In this document: positions 8,666 to 16,582 of the stretch, in pieces
Layout: each line of letters opens with the position of its first letter
Position numbering within the stretch: the first letter of the stretch is position 1
Assembly (NCBI GenBank): GCA_937894935.1
Contig: CALAYC010000257.1
Span: 1 to 27,718, forward strand
DNA: 27,718 nucleotides
Direction of reading: 5' to 3'
Source: an uncultured Verrucomicrobiota bacterium
GTDB lineage: Bacteria; Verrucomicrobiota; Verrucomicrobiia; Limisphaerales; JADLHS01
The notes under the pieces: model-generated
Databases searched by the model: none
Told to the model about the DNA's origin: nothing
What the model saw: the letters and a program-made list of their open reading frames with translations, nothing else
Program-made: the position numbers and the translations under genes

Positions 8666-10843
8666 CTAGCTGCGCGCGGCGGGTTTCGCCTTCGCCGCAT
8701 CGAGAATCTTCTCGGCAATGCTGTTCGGCACCTGCTCGAACGTCAGCGGCTCCATCGAGTAGGACGCACGGCCCTTCGACAACGAGCGGATGGCCGTCGC
8801 GTAACCGAACATTTCGGCCAGCGGCACCTGCGCGTTCAACACGGTCTGCCCCTGCTTGGCTTCGATACCGTTGATCACGCCACGACGACGATTGATATCA
8901 CCGAGCAGATCGCCCTGATATTCGTCCGGCGTGGTGACTTCCACTTTCATGATCGGCTCAAGCAGAATCGGACCACCTTTCTTGAACGCATCTTTCATCG
9001 CGAAAATACCCGCCATCTTGAACGCCAGTTCGTTCGAGTCCACTTCGTGGAACGAGCCGTCCACGATCTGCACTTTCACGTCAATGACCTGATAGCCGGC
9101 ATACACGCCACCTTTAATGGCTTCTTCAATTCCATCGATTACCGCCGGAACGTACTCCTTCGGAATCGTTCCACCGACAATCTTGTTTTCAATCTCAACG
9201 CCCTTACCGCGTTCGTTCGGTTCAATCTTGATGATTGCATGACCGTATTGACCGCGACCACCGGATTGGCGGATGAATTTGCCTTCGCCATCAGCCGGCT
9301 TGGTGAGCGTTTCGCGATACGCAATCTGCGGCGCACCGGCATTGGCTTCCACCTTGAATTCGCGCATCAACCGATCACGAATAATTTCCAGGTGCAGCTC
9401 ACCCATACCCGCGATGATGAGCTGGCCCGTTTCCTCGTTGGTGAAGCAACGGAACGTCGGATCTTCTTCTGCCAATCGTTGCAAACCTTCAGACATCTTA
9501 TCGCGATCGGCCTTCGTCTTCGGTTCAATCGCCATGCTGATAACCGGCTCAGGGAACGTCGGCGGTTCGAGCGTCACATCGAACGACTCATCGCACAGCG
9601 TGTCGCCCGTCGTGATGTTGCGCAAGCCGACCAGCGCTGCGATGTCGCCTGAATACACACGTTCAACGTCTTTACGTTCGCTGCCTTGAATAACCATCAG
9701 ACGGCTCACGCGCTCACGTTTGCGCGTGCGCGGATTGTAAATGGAATCACCCTTACCGATGCTGCCGGAGTAAACCCGGAAGAACACCAGCTTGCCGGCA
9801 TACGGATCCGTCCAGAGCTTGAACGCCAACGAGCAGAACTTGCCGTTATCGTCCGTCTTGACTTCGACGACATTTTCAGTGCCCGGCTCAGTACCTTGCG
9901 CCGGCGGAATGTCCAGCGGACTCGGCAGATAATCAATCACCGCGTCCACGAGCACTTGCACGCCCTTCTTCTTGAAGGCTGAACCGCACAGCACCGGAAT
10001 CAGTTCAATTTTGCAGGTCAGGCGACGGATCGCCGCTTTGAGCGACGCCGGATCAATCGGTTTCTCTTCGAGCACCATTTCCGCAATGGTGTCGTCCTTG
10101 TTCGAAACCGCATCAATCAATTCCGCCAACGCCGCCTTCGCGCGTTCCTGCTGCTCCGGCGCGAGATCCTTGATGTCATACTTCAGACCTTCATTGGCAA
10201 CATCGCCCGGCCCCCAGACAATCGCCTTCTGGTTCACGACGTCGATCACGCCTTCGAACTTATCTTCAGCGCCGATCGGCAACATGATCGGATACGCATA
10301 CGCCTTCAACTTGGTGCGCATGTCGTTGAGAGCGTTTTCAAAATTCGCGCCCGTGCGGTCCATCTTGTTAACGAACGCAATACGCGGAACTTTGTACTTG
10401 GTCGCCTGCCGCCAGACGGTTTCCGATTGCGGCTGAACGCCAGCGACACCGCAGAACACGGCGACCGCACCGTCCAACACGCGCATGGAGCGCTCCACTT
10501 CCGCCGTGAAATCCACGTGACCAGGAGTGTCAATGATGTTGATGCGATGGGGAATTTCGGTGAAAGCTTTGTACAAACCTTCTTCCTTCTTCTGTTTCCA
10601 GAAGCAAGTCACGGCGGCTGAGGTAATCGTGATGCCGCGCTCTTTTTCCTGCTCCATCCAGTCCGTCACGGTGTTGCCGTCATCGACGTCACCGATTTTG
10701 TGGATGAGCCCGGTGTAGAAAAGAATACGTTCCGTGGTCGTGGTTTTGCCGGCGTCAATGTGAGCGGCAATACCGATGTTACGGGTGCGTTCAAGCGTGT
10801 ACTCGCGATTCGGCGAGTTCGGCGATGTTGCAGGTGCGGTCAT
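8666..10843 (-). CDS. fusA: Translation elongation factor G
   Basis: This 725-residue translational GTPase drives ribosomal translocation and, with RRF, ribosome recycling. The GTP-binding motifs are intact: G1 AHIDAGKT (27-34), G3 DTPGH (105-109) and G4 NKMD (159-162), with RGITITSAA in switch I. Domains II-V follow, including the RQSGGRGQYGH and GSFHEVDSNELAFKMA motifs of domain IV and a C-terminal domain V ending near EPLTFEQVP. The insertion KKEEGLYKAF (85-94) before DTPGH is longer than in E. coli EF-G. The gene follows rpsG as in the str operon, but a strong hairpin and T-tract intervene, so it may have its own promoter or depend on readthrough. No Shine-Dalgarno sequence is obvious. 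Confidence 0.97.
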   Translation of the reverse strand: MTAPATSPNSPNREYTLERTRNIGIAAHIDAGKTTTTERILFYTGLIHKIGDVDDGNTVTDWMEQEKERGITITSAAVTCFWKQKKEEGLYKAFTEIPHRINIIDTPGHVDFTAEVERSMRVLDGAVAVFCGVAGVQPQSETVWRQATKYKVPRIAFVNKMDRTGANFENALNDMRTKLKAYAYPIMLPIGAEDKFEGVIDVVNQKAIVWGPGDVANEGLKYDIKDLAPEQQERAKAALAELIDAVSNKDDTIAEMVLEEKPIDPASLKAAIRRLTCKIELIPVLCGSAFKKKGVQVLVDAVIDYLPSPLDIPPAQGTEPGTENVVEVKTDDNGKFCSLAFKLWTDPYAGKLVFFRVYSGSIGKGDSIYNPRTRKRERVSRLMVIQGSERKDVERVYSGDIAALVGLRNITTGDTLCDESFDVTLEPPTFPEPVISMAIEPKTKADRDKMSEGLQRLAEEDPTFRCFTNEETGQLIIAGMGELHLEIIRDRLMREFKVEANAGAPQIAYRETLTKPADGEGKFIRQSGGRGQYGHAIIKIEPNERGKGVEIENKIVGGTIPKEYVPAVIDGIEEAIKGGVYAGYQVIDVKVQIVDGSFHEVDSNELAFKMAGIFAMKDAFKKGGPILLEPIMKVEVTTPDEYQGDLLGDINRRRGVINGIEAKQGQTVLNAQVPLAEMFGYATAIRSLSKGRASYSMEPLTFEQVPNSIAEKILDAAKAKPAARS

Positions 10844-10863
10844 AATTTCAAAACAATGTCGGT

Positions 10864-10899
10864 AAAAAAAACGCCCGGAGCTTGTGGCTTCCGGGGCGT
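10864..10899 (-). terminator. Intrinsic terminator between rpsG and fusA
   Basis: On the minus strand ACGCCCCGGA (10899-10890) pairs with TCCGGGCGT (10879-10871), with one bulged C, and is followed by an eight-base T run (10871-10864). The hairpin begins 15 bases past the rpsG stop and its T run ends 20 bases before the fusA start. The structure is at least as strong as the one after fusA. It implies that rpsL-rpsG transcripts end here or are attenuated before fusA. Confidence 0.8.
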
Positions 10900-10914
10900 G
10901 TTAAAGGTTGAATA

Positions 10915-11388
10915 CTACCAGCGGAAGTGGGCAAAAGCCTTATTCGCTTGCGCCATCTTGTGAACGTCATCGCGCTTACGAATCGCTCCACCCTGCCCTT
11001 GATAGGCTTCCATGATTTCAGCGGCCAACGCTTTGCTCATCGGAACCCCTTTCCGGGCATCCGCAAAATCAACAATCCAGCGCAAGGCCAACGCAGCCTG
11101 ACGATCCGCCGGAACTTCCAACGGCACTTGATAAGTCGCGCCACCGACGCGGCGGGCTTTGGTTTCAATGCGCGGCTTCGCGTTGTCCACGGCGCGCTGC
11201 AAAATTTCCACCGGGTTGCTCGCCGGATTCTTCTCTGAAAGCTGATCAAACGCACCGTAAACGATGCGCTGCGCGGTGCTCTTCTTGCCGGAGACCATCA
11301 CGGTATTCACCAACCGCGACACCAGCGTGCTCTTGTATTTACCATCTTCCGCCAGAGGGCGTTTAGTTGCTTGACGACGACGTGACAT
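10915..11388 (-). CDS. rpsG: 30S ribosomal protein S7
   Basis: This 157-residue primary 16S rRNA-binding protein organises the 3' major domain (head) of the small subunit and contacts the exit-site tRNA. The sequence is standard for the family: MSRRRQATKRPLAEDGKY at the N-terminus, KSTAQRIVYGAFD, VGGATYQVPLEV, ALRWIVDFA, and KRDDVHKMAQANKAFAHFRW at the C-terminus. It begins 29 bp after rpsL, as in the str operon. There is no clear Shine-Dalgarno sequence before the ATG. In many bacteria S7 represses its own operon at an intercistronic site; I cannot identify such a site here. Confidence 0.97.
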   Translation of the reverse strand: MSRRRQATKRPLAEDGKYKSTLVSRLVNTVMVSGKKSTAQRIVYGAFDQLSEKNPASNPVEILQRAVDNAKPRIETKARRVGGATYQVPLEVPADRQAALALRWIVDFADARKGVPMSKALAAEIMEAYQGQGGAIRKRDDVHKMAQANKAFAHFRW

Positions 11389-11417
11389 GGAATTGCGTTC
11401 GTTAAATCGTTAAAATC

Positions 11418-11810
11418 TTACTTTGCGGCCGCTTTGGCTTCCTTCGGACGTTTCACGCCGTACTTCGACCGGCTCACGCGGCGCTTCTCCACGCCAGCGG
11501 CGTCCAACGTGCCACGCACAATGTGATACCGCACGCCCGGCAAATCTTTCACACGACCACCCCGCACCAACACAATCGAGTGCTCCTGCAGGTTATGGCC
11601 TTCGTCCGGAATGTAGGCGATGACTTCGTAACCGTTGGTCAAGCGCACCTTGGCAACTTTCCGCATCGCCGAGTTCGGCTTCTTCGGAGTGCGGGTCATG
11701 ACCTGGATGCAGACGCCGCGACGGAACGGCGAATTTTCCAAAGCCGGAGACTTGGACTGATACTTGATTTTCGTGCGGCCCTTGCGGACCAATTGATTGA
11801 TTGTCGGCAT
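11418..11810 (-). CDS. rpsL: 30S ribosomal protein S12
   Basis: This 130-residue decoding-centre protein starts at the ATG giving MPTINQLVRKGRTK, which is the conserved family N-terminus. The open frame extends 44 codons further upstream, but that extension has no similarity to S12. The TPKKPNSAMRK and GRVKDLPGVRYH loops are intact, so the lysines at the classic streptomycin-resistance positions are wild type, and the Asp modified by RimO in other bacteria is present. It is the first gene of an rpsL-rpsG unit and is divergent from tRNA-Ser. GGAAAG 14 bases upstream is a distant Shine-Dalgarno candidate. Confidence 0.97.
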   Translation of the reverse strand: MPTINQLVRKGRTKIKYQSKSPALENSPFRRGVCIQVMTRTPKKPNSAMRKVAKVRLTNGYEVIAYIPDEGHNLQEHSIVLVRGGRVKDLPGVRYHIVRGTLDAAGVEKRRVSRSKYGVKRPKEAKAAAK

Positions 11811-11909
11811 GCTTAAAAATCTTTCCGCTCTGGAACCCAATGACCGCCAGAGAAACGGAGCACAGAGAGTAGCAAAGCCGATTTCGCCCGCAACTAGTTT
11901 TTTCAGCAA

Positions 11910-11926
11910 AATCAGCACTGCTGATT
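11910..11926. repeat. 17-bp palindrome in the rpsL leader region
   Basis: AATCAGCA and TGCTGATT are perfect complements flanking a single central base. Another TCAGCAA element lies immediately beside it (about 11903-11909), so CAGCA could pair with either of two TGCTG partners on the minus strand. The palindrome lies 100 bp upstream of the rpsL start. It could be an operator or a leader hairpin. The rest of 11811-12105 (295 bp) holds the divergent rpsL and tRNA promoters and no gene. The best minus-strand promoter guess is TTGCGG, 16 bp, TACTCT, and it is weak. Confidence 0.45.
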
Positions 11927-12105
11927 GCCATCGCGGCCTCACGGGATAAACCGTTGCAATTGGACAAAATCAGGCGCGAAAAATCAGCCTCAATCTTCTT
12001 CAGCAAATTGTTACAAACTACAAAACCTGATGTCAGTAAGAGCAATCACCCGAGAGAAAAAGATTGCCCGACCGCCGCCAAGGATTCACAGTTTGCGGGC
12101 TCGGC

Positions 12106-12194
12106 GGAGAGATGGCTGAGTGGTTTAAGGCGCACGCCTGGAAAGCGTGAGTAGCTAAACACTACCGGGGGTTCGAATCCCCCTCTCTCCGCCA
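12106..12194 (+). tRNA. tRNA-Ser (anticodon GGA)
   Basis: The acceptor stem GGAGAGA (12106-12112) pairs perfectly with TCTCTCC (12184-12190). The anticodon stem CACGC/GCGTG encloses loop CTGGAAA, giving anticodon GGA (12140-12142), which reads UCC and UCU. The long variable arm with a GTAG/CTAC stem is typical of class II serine tRNAs. The T arm is GGGGG-TTCGAAT-CCCCC. The discriminator is G, as expected for serine, and CCA is encoded (12192-12194). A run of five T follows shortly after. Confidence 0.97.
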
Positions 12195-12314
12195 CTTTTT
12201 CCAGTGCTCCTTTAGCAGCTTTCCTGGGTCTGAGATTCCGGACTCCCCGTCCCGACAACAGCAACTGTAAAAGCCAGAACCTTCGCCCTGTTCAAAAGAC
12301 GCGTCGATTCCAAA

Positions 12315-12344
12315 TTGCGACGCTTTCATTCAAGACGCTATGAA
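12315..12344 (+). promoter_or_regulatory. Candidate promoter for the large secreted protein gene
   Basis: TTGCGA (12315-12320) is followed after 18 bp by TATGAA (12339-12344), ending 23 bases before the ATG at 12368. The pentamer GACGC occurs three times across this element (12298, 12319, 12334). The match is modest. Nothing else is apparent in the 12195-12367 gap after the tRNA. Confidence 0.3.
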
Positions 12345-12367
12345 ACCAAATCATCTATACGTTATGC

Positions 12368-15166
12368 ATGTCCCATCTCAGTCTTTTCAAAACAATACGG
12401 GTTCGGTTCGTAAATTTTGTCGCTCGCTTTCGTAATCGGTCACAACTTGCTGCCACGCCAACGACGCGACGGATCGGTTTGGTCATAGCGCTGGCGCTTG
12501 GAATCGTCCGGTTTTCTTTTCCGGGTCAAGCTGCTCCCTTCAGTTATCTTGATAACGGCACGGTGAGAATTGGCGTTGATCTGGGCAAAGGCGGCTCCAT
12601 CACCTACCTGTCAAAATCCGGAACGAGCGACAACCTCATCAACAATTACGATCTGGGGCGACAAATCCAGCAATCCTATTATGCCGGTCCGCAGCCTTAC
12701 AACCCCAGTAACAACATGCATCCCAACTGGCCCAATTGGCCGTGGAATCCCATCCAGACCGGAGATGTGTACGGCAATCCTTCCCAAATCCTCGCGCACA
12801 CCAACACCGGTCAGATGCTCTATGTAAAATGTGTGCCCATGCAGTGGGCGCTCAAAAATGTGCCGGGTGATTGCACCTTTGAATCCTGGATTTCGCTCGC
12901 CGGAAACGTCGTCACCGTGAGCAACCGATTGATCAACCTGCGCGCCGACACGAATCAATATCCGGCGCGCCATCAGGAACTGCCGGCGGTATATACCATT
13001 GGCCGGTTGTATCGCCTGGTCAGTTATGCCGGCCTAGCCCCGTTCACGGGAGATGCCATCACCAATTTCCCCACTACTCCGCCGCCGTGGGTTTACTGGC
13101 GCGCCACCGAAAATTGGGCGGCATTACTCGATGCCAACAACTGGGGACTGGGAGTTTATCATCCGGGCACCGTATTGTTCGCCGGTGGTTTTGCCGGCAA
13201 CCCGGGCAGCGGCGGACCAAACAGCAGTTCGACCGGTTACATGACGCCGTTACACACCGAGATACTCGACGGCAACATTACCTATACCTACAGCTATCAA
13301 CTTATTCTCGGCACCTTGACTGAAATTCGCAATTGGGTTTACGCGCAACGCTACCGCCCGGATTGCGATTTCAGTTTCCAGACGGACCGACAGCATTGGA
13401 GCTATCCGAACATTTCCGATACCGGTTGGCCACTGACCGATAATCGGGTGCGGGTAAAGCTCGCCAGCAGCAATCCCATGATGCTCTCACCCCTCACCGC
13501 TTTTTACGCGACCAACGTGCCGAAAATTTACATTCGCGCTGCCTACAGTATCGCCAATCCCGCCGGACGTGCCACCGGACAGCTTTATTGGGAAACCAAC
13601 AATTCCGGCGTGATGACCGAATCTGCCAGCGTCTCGTTTCCGGTTATTCCCGACGGCCAGTTTCACACTTATGAACTCAACATGAGTTCCAATCGCTATT
13701 ATCACGGCTTGATTACGCAACTGCGCTTTGATCCGGCGATCCGCGGCGACGCTGGCGATTATGTTGATCTGGCAGCCATCTCTTCGTCGCCCATAGCGGG
13801 TTTGTCCATGGAGAACCTGATTCGCAACGGCAACTTCACCGTCAATGCTGCGAGCTTTACGAACTGGCCCGGCTACACGTCCTCCGCCAGTCCGGACAAT
13901 CCAGCCATCATCACAGATTGGGAAAATATTAATGACGGAGGCGTCGGCTTGAATGGCACAGGAGTAAGTTTTGCCTCCGCCAATGTCTTTGGTCCGACAA
14001 ATCCGGGCGGTCGCACCTACGCATTTATTCAAGGCGGGACGAATGGTTTGCGTCAGTCTCTGACCTTACGCCCTAACACCACCTATGTATTGGATTACGA
14101 AGTTGCCGCACGGAGCAGCAATACGGTCAGCTATCAGGTCCAGATCACTGACGAGGCGCAGACGTATTTTACCACCGAGAATGTAGCGGCAGATAATGCC
14201 TGGTTCGTTCGCGTTAAGAAGACGTTCACCACTCCAGAGACGCTCGTCGGCAATCCGACGATTCAACTACTGAATCCGACTCCGGGCGACAACACCGTTG
14301 TTTTTGCCAACGTGTGCCTCCTGCCGCATTGGCCCACTCGCAACGAAGCGCCGAGTTTTAACACAGGCATTAATCAGACGGTGCTGGAAGATTCCGGTCC
14401 GCGCTCGATTGCCTTCTGGGCCACCGCCATCAAGGCTGGTCCGTCGTATGAATCCTGGCAACAGGTCAGCTTTATCTGTTCCAACAACAACAACGCTCTT
14501 TTTTCCGTTCAGCCCGCCGTGTCAACCAACGGCACCCTCACCTTCACGCCAGCAACAAACGCCAACGGGATTGCAACCGTCACTATTTGGGCTCGCGATG
14601 ACGGAGGCACTGCCGATGGTGGACAGGATACCTCGCCTCCAAAGACATTTCTTATCACCGTCCAAGCGGTCAATGATCCGCCAATCGCCGCGCCCGATAC
14701 CATTTATGTGTACTGGAACAGCACCACCACTTTGGATCTATCGAACCTGTTGATGAATGACTCCGATCCCGAAGGTGATCCACTCACCATAACCGCACTG
14801 ACTCCGGGCGAGAACACCGCTGCCGTCACTCTCACCGCCACTGATTCCCTGCTCTACACTCCAACCCCAGGCGTGAGCGGACCAGCATCTTTTACCTACC
14901 TCGTCAGTGATGGTAAGGGAGGACAGGCTACCGGTGTTGTGTCGGTAAACGTAATAAAGCCTGAAATCACCGTCGGACAGTTATTGCCCGACAATCGCTT
15001 CCACTTGGATTTTCAAGGCCTCCCGAATCACTCCTATCGACTCCAGTGCTCGACAAATCTTACTGACTGGATGGATCTCGCTACCATCACCGCCGCCGGA
15101 AATGGGCGGTTACAGTACGATGATAGCATGTCCGCAATGAAATTTTACCGCTTCGTGTGGCCGTGA
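12368..15166 (+). CDS. Large secreted multidomain protein with an unrecognised N-terminal domain
   Basis: A 932-residue exported protein. After a long basic N-region (two Arg at 34-35) comes a hydrophobic segment (about 37-50) and a likely cleavage site near GQA-APF (about 55). Residues about 57-340 form one beta-rich, aromatic-rich domain with motifs NGTVRIGVDLGKGGSI, GRQIQQSYYAGPQPY, HPNWPNWPWNPIQ and RHQELPAVYTIGRLYR; I do not recognise it as a named family. Residues about 340-480 look like a further beta domain. Residues 481-655 resemble a carbohydrate-binding jelly-roll (NLIRNGNF at the start). Two Ig/cadherin-like domains follow (about 660-767 and 768-866, with NDPPIAAPDT and the NDSDPEGDPL calcium-type motif). 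The C-terminal about 60 residues (YRLQCSTNLTDW ... FYRFVWP) match a terminal domain common in verrucomicrobial exoproteins. A role in binding or degrading polysaccharide is inferred only. It converges on the sugar locus. Confidence 0.75.
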   Translation: MSHLSLFKTIRVRFVNFVARFRNRSQLAATPTTRRIGLVIALALGIVRFSFPGQAAPFSYLDNGTVRIGVDLGKGGSITYLSKSGTSDNLINNYDLGRQIQQSYYAGPQPYNPSNNMHPNWPNWPWNPIQTGDVYGNPSQILAHTNTGQMLYVKCVPMQWALKNVPGDCTFESWISLAGNVVTVSNRLINLRADTNQYPARHQELPAVYTIGRLYRLVSYAGLAPFTGDAITNFPTTPPPWVYWRATENWAALLDANNWGLGVYHPGTVLFAGGFAGNPGSGGPNSSSTGYMTPLHTEILDGNITYTYSYQLILGTLTEIRNWVYAQRYRPDCDFSFQTDRQHWSYPNISDTGWPLTDNRVRVKLASSNPMMLSPLTAFYATNVPKIYIRAAYSIANPAGRATGQLYWETNNSGVMTESASVSFPVIPDGQFHTYELNMSSNRYYHGLITQLRFDPAIRGDAGDYVDLAAISSSPIAGLSMENLIRNGNFTVNAASFTNWPGYTSSASPDNPAIITDWENINDGGVGLNGTGVSFASANVFGPTNPGGRTYAFIQGGTNGLRQSLTLRPNTTYVLDYEVAARSSNTVSYQVQITDEAQTYFTTENVAADNAWFVRVKKTFTTPETLVGNPTIQLLNPTPGDNTVVFANVCLLPHWPTRNEAPSFNTGINQTVLEDSGPRSIAFWATAIKAGPSYESWQQVSFICSNNNNALFSVQPAVSTNGTLTFTPATNANGIATVTIWARDDGGTADGGQDTSPPKTFLITVQAVNDPPIAAPDTIYVYWNSTTTLDLSNLLMNDSDPEGDPLTITALTPGENTAAVTLTATDSLLYTPTPGVSGPASFTYLVSDGKGGQATGVVSVNVIKPEITVGQLLPDNRFHLDFQGLPNHSYRLQCSTNLTDWMDLATITAAGNGRLQYDDSMSAMKFYRFVWP

Positions 15167-15223
15167 TAATTCAAGATTTACCTCAATCCTCAAAACTACG
15201 TTTCAACGAACAAGAAGCACAGC

Positions 15224-16471
15224 TTACGGCTCCCGAAGCAATCGATAGGTTTGTCCCGAATTGATTGTTAAAGGCGCAGACCGACCGATTAATGTGGTCT
15301 GATCTTCCGCGTAGAGTTCGAAGTGTCCCTTGCGGTTACCAGCAGGAATTTTCAGCAGCTGCCGATCCGGGCCATGCGCGCTGTCGCCTGAGTAACGTGT
15401 TCCATCCTCAGAAACAAACACCGCTTTCTTCTGAAACCAACGGGCGAAGATCCGGTTTTCATTGAGCAGGCTCGTCGCCCCGGCTCCGTAAAGTACCCCC
15501 ACCAACTTCCGGTTCGGATCCGACGGAGCACCACGCACTACCCATCCTTGCGCCACGATAAAACGGTCAGACTCATTCTGACTGGTCAACAACGTGATCG
15601 GAGTATCAAACCGGAGTCCATTTGTAGAGAGCGCAAACCAGAGTTGGGATCGGTTCATGTGCAATCCCATCAGATAATATTTCGTCGTGCCGACCTGAAA
15701 AGTTTTGATGTCATTCACGGCATACCGACCAGGCAACACCAACGCTTCGTAGGTGTAATGCTTGCCATCGGAACTGGTCGCGCGCTGAACCCCGGCAAAA
15801 TTTTTGAAGTCACCAAAATAAAGCCGATACACTCCATCTTCCGGCAGAATGACATTCATCCCGTTGATGTCGGAATTCGCGCTGTAACCGTTGATCGTGA
15901 CAATATCCGCATCGGTAACCGTATAGGGTTCTCCTATCCGGCCATTCCAATTCGTGCCGGTGGTGTCGCTTTGAAAAAATGCCGGTTTGTTCAAATTGTT
16001 TGTGGTGGGAAACAGCGTTCCCAGCATGATAAACGAACCATTCTCCAGGCGGACGGCGTTGACGTTGCAGATATGTTCGTAAGTTCCCGGCACCACGATG
16101 GTGCGCCGGTCAGTCATCGTTTGGAAATTCGCGTCCGTGCCCAAACTGTAGAGCCGGTCTTTACCGTTTGGTACGCCATCCCACGCGCCATAAAACAATC
16201 GGTATCCCGTGGGGGTTTCTACTGCGGAGGGCGCATAGATATTTCGGTATTTACCTTCCAGTGGCGTGAGCAACGGAAAGCGAATGTCCGGCACCAGGTA
16301 CGGCGCATTCGTCTCCCAAAATTGCGGATTGAAAGGACCGGCTTCAACGCCTTCCACCTGCACATAGTCCGGCGTCCCCTTGTCAGAAATGCGTAACGGC
16401 TTGATCAGTTCGACCGCACTGACGGCAATCGGCATCAACAGCGCGAGGATTAAAACAGACGGATTGCTCAT
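15224..16471 (-). CDS. Secreted beta-propeller protein, possibly a glycoside hydrolase of the GH43/GH32-like fold
   Basis: A 415-residue protein with a short signal peptide (hydrophobic 5-18, likely cut after SA at 18/19). The body shows repeating blade-like units: APSAVETPTGYRLFYGAWDG (80-99), ICNVNAVRLENGSFIMLG, NSDINGMNVILPEDGVYRLYFGDF, NDIKTFQVGTTKYYLMGLH and RFIVAQGWVVRG. This is the pattern of five-bladed propellers such as GH43, GH32 and GH130. Several acidic residues at blade starts could be catalytic, but I cannot assign the catalytic triad or a family. A short beta domain ends the protein. It follows the AraC gene after 111 bp on the same strand, and a terminator-like hairpin lies 13 bases before its ATG. 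A secreted glycan-degrading or glycan-binding role fits the neighbourhood. Confidence 0.7.
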   Translation of the reverse strand: MSNPSVLILALLMPIAVSAVELIKPLRISDKGTPDYVQVEGVEAGPFNPQFWETNAPYLVPDIRFPLLTPLEGKYRNIYAPSAVETPTGYRLFYGAWDGVPNGKDRLYSLGTDANFQTMTDRRTIVVPGTYEHICNVNAVRLENGSFIMLGTLFPTTNNLNKPAFFQSDTTGTNWNGRIGEPYTVTDADIVTINGYSANSDINGMNVILPEDGVYRLYFGDFKNFAGVQRATSSDGKHYTYEALVLPGRYAVNDIKTFQVGTTKYYLMGLHMNRSQLWFALSTNGLRFDTPITLLTSQNESDRFIVAQGWVVRGAPSDPNRKLVGVLYGAGATSLLNENRIFARWFQKKAVFVSEDGTRYSGDSAHGPDRQLLKIPAGNRKGHFELYAEDQTTLIGRSAPLTINSGQTYRLLREP

Positions 16472-16484
16472 TCAGTGTTCTTAC

Positions 16485-16503
16485 AAAAACACCGGTGCGG
16501 TGT
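16485..16503 (-). terminator. Short terminator or attenuator hairpin between the AraC gene and the beta-propeller gene
   Basis: On the minus strand ACACCG (16503-16498) pairs with CGGTGT (16494-16489) around a three-base loop, followed by five T (16489-16485). It ends only 13 bases before the ATG at 16471. It may end the AraC-gene transcript or attenuate the downstream gene. A second hairpin, GCCGCT/AGCGGC, lies at 16549-16563 without a T run. Confidence 0.45.
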
Positions 16504-16582
16504 CTTGAACGAATGCGTCAGGATTTAGAATAAAGCTGCAACGGATTGGCCGCTATCAGCGGCTCGACCTCTGCCGTTCGCG

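Noticed and set aside
11811..11942. 44-codon in-frame upstream extension of rpsL
   Set aside because: The extension has no S12 similarity, while MPTINQLVRK is the conserved family start.
12046..12264. 72-residue reading frame on the minus strand containing AERGGFEPPVVFSYSRFPG
   Set aside because: It is the antisense translation of tRNA-Ser, a well-known false protein in databases.
15548..16396. 282-residue plus-strand frame antisense to the beta-propeller gene
   Set aside because: No signal peptide or domain; the minus-strand product has a signal peptide and repeat structure.
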